A DNA stretch of 5,257 nt from Altererythrobacter sp. (GTDB lineage: Bacteria; Pseudomonadota; Alphaproteobacteria; Sphingomonadales; Sphingomonadaceae). Numbering within the stretch: position 1 is the first letter of the stretch; every line of letters starts with the position of its first letter. The stretch is taken from positions 1 through 5,257 of the forward strand of contig WTKI01000374.1 of NCBI GenBank assembly GCA_011524425.1. Reading direction: 5' to 3'. Of this stretch, positions 1 through 5,257 are shown in pieces. The translations under genes were made by a program, and so were the position numbers. Below the pieces are notes generated by a model. The model did not search any database. It had not been told where the DNA came from and saw only the letters and a list, made by a program, of their open reading frames with translations.

Positions 1-4
1 GGCT

Positions 5-733
5 TTAGCTGCCCTCTTCAGGCAAAGCCTCCTTCACGCTGTCCAACGTTGCTTCCACCAAACGTTCGATCCCGTCTTCGGTTGGATGGATACGATCATC
101 TTGGAACAAGGACGGGTCTTGATAGATCGCCTCCAGGAAAAACGGATAGAGATCAACGCCATATTCGGCTGCCAACGCACCATACATGCCGTCAAAGGCC
201 GCTTGGAACTCAGGACCGTAATTTGGCGGCGCACGCATACCCATGAGCAGCACATCGATGTCACGTGACTGCAGTTCCTCAATTATCGCTGCAAGGTTTT
301 CACGCGATTGTTCAGGCGCCAGTCTGCGCAAAAGATCGTTTCCGCCAAGCTCCACAATTGCCAAATCCGGCTTTATGTCTTGCGCGTCTAGCGCAAATGC
401 CAACCGTTGACGGCCAGCCGCAGTCGTATCTCCGGAGACGCCCGCATTATAAACCTGCGCATTGATCCCTTGCGCTCGCAAAGCATTTTGCAGTTTCGAG
501 GGATAGCTGTCTTCTGGCGCAACGTTATAGCCTGCAAACAGCGAATTGCCGAAAGCGAGAATACGTTTTTCGGGCCCCATCACGGGAACTTCAGGCAAAT
601 CCGAACCGTTCGTATCCGAACGCTCTCCAGCACCGGGGTCACCTGTCTCGCTGGCCGGAGCATCCGAACCACACGCGGCAAGGGATAAAGCGAGTACACA
701 AGCAACACTGTTCGACCAAAAACTGTTCTGCAT
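5..733 (-). CDS. tesA: TesA-like SGNH/GDSL esterase, predicted lipoprotein
   Basis: A 242-residue arylesterase/lysophospholipase of the SGNH hydrolase family, expected to hydrolyse acyl esters or thioesters in the envelope. The ATG at 733 is chosen because GAGG lies 7 nt upstream and it gives a clean lipoprotein signal: hydrophobic residues 10-20, lipobox LAAC, Cys21. Gly at +2 suggests outer-membrane sorting by the E. coli Lol rule. An acidic, Gly/Ser-rich linker (about 22-52) precedes the catalytic domain. Family blocks are visible: block I FGNSL (nucleophile Ser64; Asn replaces the usual Asp of GDSL), block II NAGVSGD (oxyanion Gly101), block III GGND (Asn132), block V DDRIHP (Asp213, His216). 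All catalytic residues are present. It is slightly longer than E. coli TesA because of the linker. It is transcribed divergently from a YbbA/YbbP-type ABC transporter, as tesA is in E. coli, which suggests a joint function. The true substrate cannot be read from the sequence. Confidence 0.92.
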   Translation of the reverse strand: MQNSFWSNSVACVLALSLAACGSDAPASETGDPGAGERSDTNGSDLPEVPVMGPEKRILAFGNSLFAGYNVAPEDSYPSKLQNALRAQGINAQVYNAGVSGDTTAAGRQRLAFALDAQDIKPDLAIVELGGNDLLRRLAPEQSRENLAAIIEELQSRDIDVLLMGMRAPPNYGPEFQAAFDGMYGALAAEYGVDLYPFFLEAIYQDPSLFQDDRIHPTEDGIERLVEATLDSVKEALPEEGS

Positions 734-807
734 CTGCAAGCCTCGTTTCACTGTTGCGAGAAGGTGTTTATGACCCTTTGACCCCTGCCCTATGACATTG
801 AGATATT
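734..807. promoter_or_regulatory. Divergent promoter region, esterase / ABC operon
   Basis: These 74 bp separate the two divergent start codons and must hold at least part of both promoters, unless those extend into the genes. No convincing -35/-10 pair stands out for either strand. The visible structure is short direct repeats: TGACCC at 771-776 and 779-784 (8-bp period) and TATGAC at 769-774 and 791-796 (22-bp period). These could be binding sites for a shared regulator, but this is inference from the repeats alone. Confidence 0.4.
741..745 (-). promoter_or_regulatory. Ribosome binding site of the esterase
   Basis: The minus strand reads CGAGG, with 7 nt between it and the ATG at 733. It supports this start over the in-frame ATG at 814, which would run across the start of the divergent ATPase gene and put 27 unlikely residues before the signal peptide. 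Confidence 0.6.
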
Positions 808-1524
808 GTGACAAGCCCTGAACTCGCCATTTGTGCCCGAAACCTCACTCTGACACTTGGCAGCGCCGCTGCGCCGGTGGAAGTTTTGCGCGGTATCGAT
901 CTGGACGTCAGCAAAGGCGAGATCGTCGCTTTGCTCGGGCCTTCAGGCTCCGGCAAAAGCTCGCTGATGTCCGTCCTTTCCGGGCTTGAGCGCTCTGACA
1001 GCGGAGAGCTCACTGTCGCGGGTGCGGACTTTGCTGGAATGGACGAAGATGGCCTCGCCTATGCTCGCCGCGGGCGTATCGGTATTGTGTTGCAGGCATT
1101 CCACTTGCTGCCAACCATGACGGCGCTGGAAAATGTCACAACGCCGATGGAATTGGATGGCGCTAAAGACGTTCGCAAGCGTGCAGCGGCAGAGTTGGAA
1201 GCCGTTGGCCTTGGACACAGGCTTGATCACTATCCGACGCAGCTTTCAGGCGGCGAGCAGCAGCGCGTGGCGATTGCCCGCGCAATTGCGCCAGCGCCGG
1301 ACTTGATCTTTGCTGACGAGCCTACCGGCAATCTCGACACGGCAACGGGCCACGAGATCATCGAACTGCTGTTTGGAAGGTGCAAGGAAAGCGGAGCAAC
1401 CTTGCTCGTCATTACCCACGATCCTGAACTGGCTGAACGCTGTGACCGCGTTCTCACCATGGCCGATGGACGGATTGTGTCAGACACCGCAGACAAACAG
1501 TCCGCCCCAGCCAATGCAGCCTGA
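808..1524 (+). CDS. ybbA: ABC transporter ATP-binding protein, YbbA/LolD/MacB type
   Basis: A 238-residue cytoplasmic ATPase of the class that partners FtsX/MacB-type (type VII) permeases. One complete nucleotide-binding domain is visible: Walker A GPSGSGKS (44-51), Q-loop Gln96, signature LSGGEQQR (146-153), Walker B LIFADE (166-171, catalytic Glu171), D-loop GNLD (174-177), H-loop His204. The sequence from LLPTMTALENV to the signature is typical of the LolD/MacB/YbbA group. The start is GTG at 808; no in-frame ATG lies upstream, and the next Met is inside the ATPase domain after Walker A. A weak TTGAGA lies just upstream and no strong Shine-Dalgarno is seen. It overlaps the permease gene by 11 bp, so the two are translationally coupled. 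Length is close to E. coli YbbA (228 aa). LolD is less likely because the partner is a single large 10-helix permease rather than LolC/LolE. Confidence 0.93.
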   Translation: MTSPELAICARNLTLTLGSAAAPVEVLRGIDLDVSKGEIVALLGPSGSGKSSLMSVLSGLERSDSGELTVAGADFAGMDEDGLAYARRGRIGIVLQAFHLLPTMTALENVTTPMELDGAKDVRKRAAAELEAVGLGHRLDHYPTQLSGGEQQRVAIARAIAPAPDLIFADEPTGNLDTATGHEIIELLFGRCKESGATLLVITHDPELAERCDRVLTMADGRIVSDTADKQSAPANAA

Positions 1525-4054
1525 GACGGTGAACGAGACAGTGCTTTCATGGAGCGCCGCTTGGCGCATTGCAAAGCGCGACTTGAACGCGCGTTTTCGC
1601 GGGCTGCGCTTGCTGCTTGTGTGCATCTTTTTAGGCACAGCGGCGCTGGCGGCGATCGGTTCGCTGACTGCGGCGATCGAGCGTGAACTGTCCGACAGAG
1701 GTCAAGAACTCCTTGGCGGCGATCTGGAAGTGGAAGTGTGGCAGCGCCCGCTCAACGATGCGGAGATGGATGCGCTTGACGCACTGGGCGAAGTTTCAAC
1801 TGGCACCCGCATGCAAGCCATGGCCACAACTGACGATGGCGCAGCGCCAATCGAGCTCAAAGCCATTGATGACAATTGGCCACTTTATGGCGTGCTCACG
1901 CTAACTGATGGGCGCGAAACGGGTGCACCGCCGCCTGGCGATGCCTGGGTTGCGCAAGGTGCGCTTGACCGGCTTGGTATAAGCGTAGGAGACACTTTTC
2001 GTGTCGGCACAGCCTCACTGACAGCTGCTGGTGTAATAGACAATGAGCCAGACCGGCTGTCAGAAGGCTTCCAGCTTGGTCCAACAGTGATTGTACGTGA
2101 AGAAGTCCCGGCGCGCGCTGGGTTGCTCGCGCCCGGATCGCTGTATGAGAGCAAAGTGCGCGTAGCGTTTGACGATACTTCGCAAAACCCTGGCGACGTC
2201 GAGGATGCATTAGAAGAGCAGTTTCCAGAAGCTGGTCTAGACACCCGCACACGCGATCGCGCTTCCCCCGGTGCAGACCGTTTCGTGCGCCAAATGAGCG
2301 ATTTTCTAACGCTTGTCGGCCTTGCCGCATTGGTCATCGCAGGGATCGGGATCGGCGGCGGGGTCGCTTCTTATCTGGAAGCGCGCAGAACCAGCATTGC
2401 AACGCTAAAAGTGCTCGGCGCGAAGAGCGCTGACATTGTGCGCATCTATGCACTTCAGATAGCCGCAGCTGCGGCGGTCGGAACGGTGGCCGGGCTGGTT
2501 GTGGGCGTAGCTGTAACCCCGGTGCTTGCTTTTGCGCTGGAAGGTTTGTTGCCGGTAGAGCGCGGGGTAGTCATTGAGCTCGGCCCGCTAGTCCTTGCTG
2601 CTGCCTATGGCTTGCTCGTCGCATTCGCTTTTGCTGCAACGCCTTTACTTCGTGCGCGCAGTTTCCCCGCAATGGCGCTGATGCGCGCACGGGTAGCCCC
2701 CTTGGCAAGAGACTGGCGCGCATTGGCTTGGACGCTCAGCGGGATCGCTGCGATTTGCGCTTTGGCTCTGCTCACGACCGCCGACATCCGATTGTCGGCT
2801 GGTTTCCTCGCAGGAGCAGCATTCGCTTTGGCTTTGCTTGCTGCTATCGGTCTTGCAATCCGCGATCTGGCCAAACGCATGCCGCGCTCCAGCAACCCTC
2901 TGCTGCGCAACGCGCTTGCCAATCTGCATCGCCCCGGCGCGCCAACCGGAGCTTTAGTTACTGCGCTGGGATTTGGCTTGGCATCCTTTGTCCTGCTTGC
3001 TGCGGTTCAAAGCGCCATTAACGGCAATATTGAACAAAGCGTGCCCCGTGAAGCGCCTGACTATTTCGTGCTCGATATCCCGGTTGATCGGCAGGACGAG
3101 TTTGAGCAGCTAGTGACCGACAAATTGCCCGATGCCACTATCCGCGCGGTTCCTACTCTGCGCGGCGCCGTGCTGGCCTACGGACCGCAAGATAGCATGC
3201 AACGCGTATCGGAACTGGAGCGCTTGCCCGAAAACGCCTGGGCATTGCGAGGCGAACGCGGGCTCACTTATGCGGACACCTTACCTGAAGGAAATGTGCT
3301 GACCGAAGGCGAGTGGTGGTCTCAGAATTATTCAGGCGAGCCGCTTGTTTCGCTTGATGCCAATTTAGCACAAGCCGCCGATATCGCGATTGGCGACTAC
3401 ATCACAGTCGGCGTGCTTGGGGTGGAGCGAACCGCGCGCGTTGCGAACTTGCGCCGGATTGACTGGGAAAGCATGGGGTTCAACTATGTCTTTGTGTTCA
3501 GCCGCAATGCGCTGGCTGACGCGCCGCACAATCTAGCTGCGACTATCGAGATTGCACCGGGCAGTCAGGATCCGACCTTGCTGCGCGACTTGGTCCGCGC
3601 TTTCCCTTCCAGCTCTGTGATTGAAGTGGGCGAGGTTTTAAAAGAAGCGCGCACGATATTGGAGCAAGTCTCGCTGGCCACTCTCGCAGCGGCATCTGTG
3701 GCGGTCCTGGCAGGGCTCGCTGTGCTGATGGGTGCCATTGCAGCGGCGCGTGCATCGCGCATGTATGACACTGTGATCCTGCGTGTCCTGGGGGCCAGCC
3801 GCAAACAAGTGCTGCTGATGCAGCTACTCGAATACGGCTTGCTCGCATTGCTGCTGGCAGGCGTTGCTCTGGGCCTAGGCACATTGCTCGCCTGGGTGAT
3901 CGTCACTCAGCTGTTCGAATTCGAATGGCTACCTGACTGGGGCGAGGTCTTCGCAGTGCTAGGCTTTGGCCTAACACTCGTCGTCGGCTTCGCTCTGGCC
4001 GGCTCGCTCCCATTGCTGAGAGCGAAACCGAACCGAGCGCTACGCGAGCTCTGA
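1514..4054 (+). CDS. ybbP: FtsX-domain ABC permease, YbbP type
   Basis: An 846-residue inner-membrane permease, partner of the preceding ATPase. Ten hydrophobic segments can be read at about 33-54, 263-287, 312-338, 356-377, 404-421, 428-449, 476-501, 719-745, 772-797 and 811-835. Helix 1 is followed by a periplasmic domain (about 55-260), then a first FtsX-like domain (264-385), a central helix pair, a second periplasmic domain (about 505-715) and a second FtsX-like domain (722-840). Each FtsX unit carries a similar cytoplasmic motif, LKVLGAKSADI (298-308) and LRVLGASRKQV (756-766), which probably contacts the ATPase and reflects internal duplication. This is the YbbP architecture (E. coli YbbP 804 aa), unlike 4-helix MacB or LolC/E. 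The ATG at 1514 lies in the ATPase gene's last codons; in-frame GTGs at 1529 and 1541 are alternatives, the latter with GAGA close upstream, so the exact start is uncertain by up to 9 residues. Family members are linked to export or extraction of hydrophobic compounds; the cargo is unknown. Confidence 0.92.
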   Translation: MQPETVNETVLSWSAAWRIAKRDLNARFRGLRLLLVCIFLGTAALAAIGSLTAAIERELSDRGQELLGGDLEVEVWQRPLNDAEMDALDALGEVSTGTRMQAMATTDDGAAPIELKAIDDNWPLYGVLTLTDGRETGAPPPGDAWVAQGALDRLGISVGDTFRVGTASLTAAGVIDNEPDRLSEGFQLGPTVIVREEVPARAGLLAPGSLYESKVRVAFDDTSQNPGDVEDALEEQFPEAGLDTRTRDRASPGADRFVRQMSDFLTLVGLAALVIAGIGIGGGVASYLEARRTSIATLKVLGAKSADIVRIYALQIAAAAAVGTVAGLVVGVAVTPVLAFALEGLLPVERGVVIELGPLVLAAAYGLLVAFAFAATPLLRARSFPAMALMRARVAPLARDWRALAWTLSGIAAICALALLTTADIRLSAGFLAGAAFALALLAAIGLAIRDLAKRMPRSSNPLLRNALANLHRPGAPTGALVTALGFGLASFVLLAAVQSAINGNIEQSVPREAPDYFVLDIPVDRQDEFEQLVTDKLPDATIRAVPTLRGAVLAYGPQDSMQRVSELERLPENAWALRGERGLTYADTLPEGNVLTEGEWWSQNYSGEPLVSLDANLAQAADIAIGDYITVGVLGVERTARVANLRRIDWESMGFNYVFVFSRNALADAPHNLAATIEIAPGSQDPTLLRDLVRAFPSSSVIEVGEVLKEARTILEQVSLATLAAASVAVLAGLAVLMGAIAAARASRMYDTVILRVLGASRKQVLLMQLLEYGLLALLLAGVALGLGTLLAWVIVTQLFEFEWLPDWGEVFAVLGFGLTLVVGFALAGSLPLLRAKPNRALREL

Positions 4055-4056
4055 CT

Positions 4057-4458
4057 CTATTCGAAAACGCTTGTATCAACGCCCTTGGGGTCTTCTCCGT
4101 ACCGGTTGGGGCCAGGCGTGCCATCCAAGCACATGAAAACCAACACTATCAGCCCGCCGATATAAGGGATGAAGCCAAGCAAAATCATCCAGCCTGACTT
4201 GTCCTGATCATGAAAACGCCGGACCTGGACAGAAATTGACGGGATGAAGAACAAGACAAGATAGACCAAACCGATCAGCACAACCCAAACGGTTGCAAAG
4301 TCGTCTGCCGGCTCGTTAAACGCTCCGAACACCCCGCCAATCACAAAAAGCACAGCGAGGACGATGATCTGGAACAGAACAAACATCCAGTATTCCTTGC
4401 GCCGCGATCGGCCCGAAAAGTCGAAATAGCGCTTTATCGGCAACCACATATATTCCAT
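4057..4458 (-). CDS. DUF805 family small membrane protein
   Basis: A 133-residue inner-membrane protein of the DUF805 family (E. coli YhaH-like), whose biochemical role is unknown. Family hallmarks are the amphipathic N-terminal motif YFDFSGRSRRKEYW (11-24), the loop IPSISVQVRRFHDQDKSGW (72-90) and the C-terminal GTPGPNRYGEDP (113-124). Three hydrophobic segments lie at about 24-45, 55-72 and 90-110. The ATG at 4458 has AGAGGG 9 nt upstream; Met4 is a less likely start. It follows the RDD gene by 24 bp on the same strand, so the two are probably one operon, and its stop is 2 bp from the stop of the convergent permease gene. Its C-terminus, GVDTSVFE, closely matches the RDD protein's GVDPGVFS. 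Confidence 0.9.
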   Translation of the reverse strand: MEYMWLPIKRYFDFSGRSRRKEYWMFVLFQIIVLAVLFVIGGVFGAFNEPADDFATVWVVLIGLVYLVLFFIPSISVQVRRFHDQDKSGWMILLGFIPYIGGLIVLVFMCLDGTPGPNRYGEDPKGVDTSVFE

Positions 4459-4466
4459 TTTTCATT

Positions 4467-4473
4467 TCCCTCT
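4467..4473 (-). promoter_or_regulatory. Ribosome binding site of the DUF805 gene
   Basis: The minus strand reads AGAGGGA upstream of the ATG at 4458, with GAGGG 9 nt from the start. It lies in the 24-bp gap after the RDD stop and supports independent initiation within a shared transcript. Confidence 0.65.
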
Positions 4474-4482
4474 GAGGCGTGG

Positions 4483-4935
4483 TTAGCTGAAAACGCCCGG
4501 GTCAACTCCGGCTGTGCCGGGCTGGCCTTTGACTACCAAAGTGCTGGCGAGAAAGTCATGCAAGCCTTGCTTGCGCTCTGTGAATGCAACCATGATATAG
4601 CCAATGAGAAGGATTAGACCGGACAGTATCTTGGCCAGGTAACGCCCCAGAGCACGCAGGAAGGAAATCCTTGCCCCACTTGAATCGGTAACGATCAAGC
4701 CAAGCGCACGTTTACCTGGTGTGGCTTGCCATGAAGAGGATTCAAAGCCCGCAAAATAGGCAATGCCGACAATCAAATTGATAAAATCAGCCACCCCGTA
4801 TGAGGCAGAGGCTGCTGCGCTTGCATCGAACAAGTCCTGTCCGGTTGCCAACGCGACCACGAACGCGATGATTACAAGTATAACCAGATCGACGAGGTAA
4901 GCCCCTACCCGGATCCAAAATCCACCATATTCCAT
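4483..4935 (-). CDS. RDD family small membrane protein
   Basis: A 150-residue inner-membrane protein with one RDD domain, a family named for conserved Arg and two Asp residues; some members have been linked to ion or solute transport, but most are uncharacterised. Arg9 and Asp16 lie in WIRVGAYLVDLVI, and the second Asp (Asp127) in RKQGLHDFLAST. The typical central motif WQATPGKRALGL is at 69-80. Hydrophobic segments lie at about 12-31, 48-64 and 98-118. The ATG at 4935 has a strong GGAGGG 8 nt upstream. It is the first gene after the receptor's terminator and probably heads a two-gene operon with DUF805. No clear promoter could be picked in the roughly 58 bp between the terminator and the start, so expression may depend on a weak local promoter or on read-through. 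Confidence 0.9.
   Translation of the reverse strand: MEYGGFWIRVGAYLVDLVILVIIAFVVALATGQDLFDASAAASASYGVADFINLIVGIAYFAGFESSSWQATPGKRALGLIVTDSSGARISFLRALGRYLAKILSGLILLIGYIMVAFTERKQGLHDFLASTLVVKGQPGTAGVDPGVFS
4495..4522 (-). other. GC-rich inverted repeat at the 3' end of the RDD gene
   Basis: GCCCGG (4495-4500) and CCGGGC (4517-4522) form a 6-bp stem around a 16-nt loop. On the minus strand the stem is followed by GTTTTC and then the RDD stop codon. It could be a weak attenuator or a 3'-end stabiliser between RDD and DUF805, but it overlaps coding sequence and may be chance in GC-rich DNA. Confidence 0.2.
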
Positions 4936-4943
4936 TTGCTATT

Positions 4944-4949
4944 CCCTCC
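4944..4949 (-). promoter_or_regulatory. Ribosome binding site of the RDD gene
   Basis: A near-consensus GGAGGG on the minus strand, 8 nt before the ATG at 4935. It is the strongest Shine-Dalgarno in the window and fixes the RDD start. Confidence 0.7.
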
Positions 4950-4994
4950 ACAAAATCTCGTGCAATGGACCATACAAACCCTTCAGGCACAACG

Positions 4995-5023
4995 AAAAAG
5001 GGGCCGGTTTTCACCAGCCCCTT
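4995..5023 (-). terminator. Intrinsic terminator of the TonB-dependent receptor gene
   Basis: A hairpin with AAGGGGC (4998-5004) pairing GCCCCTT (5017-5023), one C/A mismatch, two more GC pairs and a 6-nt TTTTCA loop. On the minus strand the stem runs into TTTTT (4999-4995). It starts 24 bp after the receptor stop and points away from it, so it should separate the receptor transcript from the RDD-DUF805 operon. The plus strand lacks a proper T tract, so it is probably one-directional. Confidence 0.75.
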
Positions 5024-5047
5024 CTCTTCAATCAAATGCAATTGCTC

Positions 5048-5257
5048 TTAAAAGCGGAACCGAACGACGCCGCCATAAGTCCGCGGAACGTTTGGATAGC
5101 CAAACACACTGCCTGCCTGTGCAGGACCAGGGAAGATCGTGAGCAGCTCACGGTCATCCAGCAAGTTACGACCAAACACGCCAACTTCGAGACCGTTTTC
5201 CAGCTGCAGAGTAATCGAGCCGTTGAGCTGGCTCACCTCCCGGCGGAAGTTCAATGC
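5048..5257 (-). CDS. TonB-dependent outer-membrane receptor, C-terminal fragment
   Basis: The final 69 codons of a gene that continues beyond the right edge; the reading frame is open to base 5257, so the apparent TTG start at 5254 is not real. The fragment shows the last beta-hairpins of a TonB-dependent receptor barrel: alternating hydrophobic strands (SITLQLENGLEVGVFG), the common turn GRNLLDDR, and a closing strand YGGVVRFRF ending in Phe, the usual C-terminal signal for outer-membrane barrel assembly. Such receptors take up siderophores, vitamins, sugars or other ligands with energy from TonB-ExbBD. The ligand cannot be inferred because the plug and most of the barrel are missing. The stop is followed by an intrinsic terminator. 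Confidence 0.85.
   Translation of the reverse strand, partial: ALNFRREVSQLNGSITLQLENGLEVGVFGRNLLDDRELLTIFPGPAQAGSVFGYPNVPRTYGGVVRFRF

Noticed and set aside
778..807. TTGACC (778-783) and GATATT (802-807), 18 bp apart, as a promoter for the ABC operon.
   Set aside because: The -10 element would touch the GTG start, putting the transcript start inside the gene, with no usable in-frame start before the Walker A region.
734..814. Extension of the esterase to an upstream ATG at 814 (269 residues).
   Set aside because: It would overlap the start of the divergent ATPase gene and put 27 residues before a clear lipoprotein signal; the ATG at 733 has a good ribosome binding site.
1310..1513. Upstream extension of the permease frame to 1310.
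   Set aside because: This part is the ATPase gene read in another frame; it does not resemble the family N-terminus, which begins near the ATPase stop codon.
1885..2929. Several open frames of 94-150 codons antisense or out of frame within the permease gene.
   Set aside because: They are low-complexity Arg/Ser/Ala-rich shadows of a GC-rich gene, without ribosome binding sites or family motifs.
4936..5142. A 68-codon plus-strand open frame across the RDD upstream region and receptor 3' end.
   Set aside because: It overlaps the terminator and the well-supported receptor coding region and has no recognisable domain.
5048..5254. A stand-alone 68-residue gene starting at TTG 5254.
   Set aside because: The frame is open to the window edge and the protein is plainly the C-terminal end of a TonB-dependent receptor.

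Overview
The window looks like a chromosomal piece from an alphaproteobacterium, most likely a sphingomonad (Sphingomonadales, Erythrobacter-like). This is an inference from moderately high GC, a TonB-dependent receptor whose C-terminus has a sphingomonad flavour, and an arylesterase/ABC pair arranged as in many Proteobacteria. There is no rRNA, tRNA, CRISPR array, insertion sequence or phage gene. Coding density is very high and all genes appear intact, except the receptor cut by the right edge.

Left part (5-4054): a divergent locus. On the minus strand is a TesA-like SGNH/GDSL esterase with a lipoprotein signal peptide. A 74-bp divergent regulatory interval follows. On the plus strand is a two-gene operon encoding an ABC ATPase (YbbA/LolD/MacB type) and a large 10-helix FtsX-domain permease (YbbP type), whose reading frames overlap by 11 bp. 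This is the same gene order as E. coli tesA / ybbA-ybbP. The esterase and transporter probably act together at the cell envelope on hydrophobic or acylated compounds, as proposed for YbbAP-TesA.

Right part (4057-5257): three minus-strand genes, read from right to left. The first is the last 69 codons of a TonB-dependent outer-membrane receptor, followed by a good intrinsic terminator. Then come a small RDD-family membrane protein and a small DUF805-family membrane protein, 24 bp apart and probably co-transcribed. DUF805 converges on the permease with only 2 bp between the stop codons, leaving no room for a dedicated terminator.

I did not find a clearly new system. The most interesting points are the lipid-anchored version of TesA next to its transporter, a GNSL variant of the GDSL motif, short direct repeats in the divergent promoter region, and matching start and end sequences in the RDD and DUF805 genes, which belong to different families.
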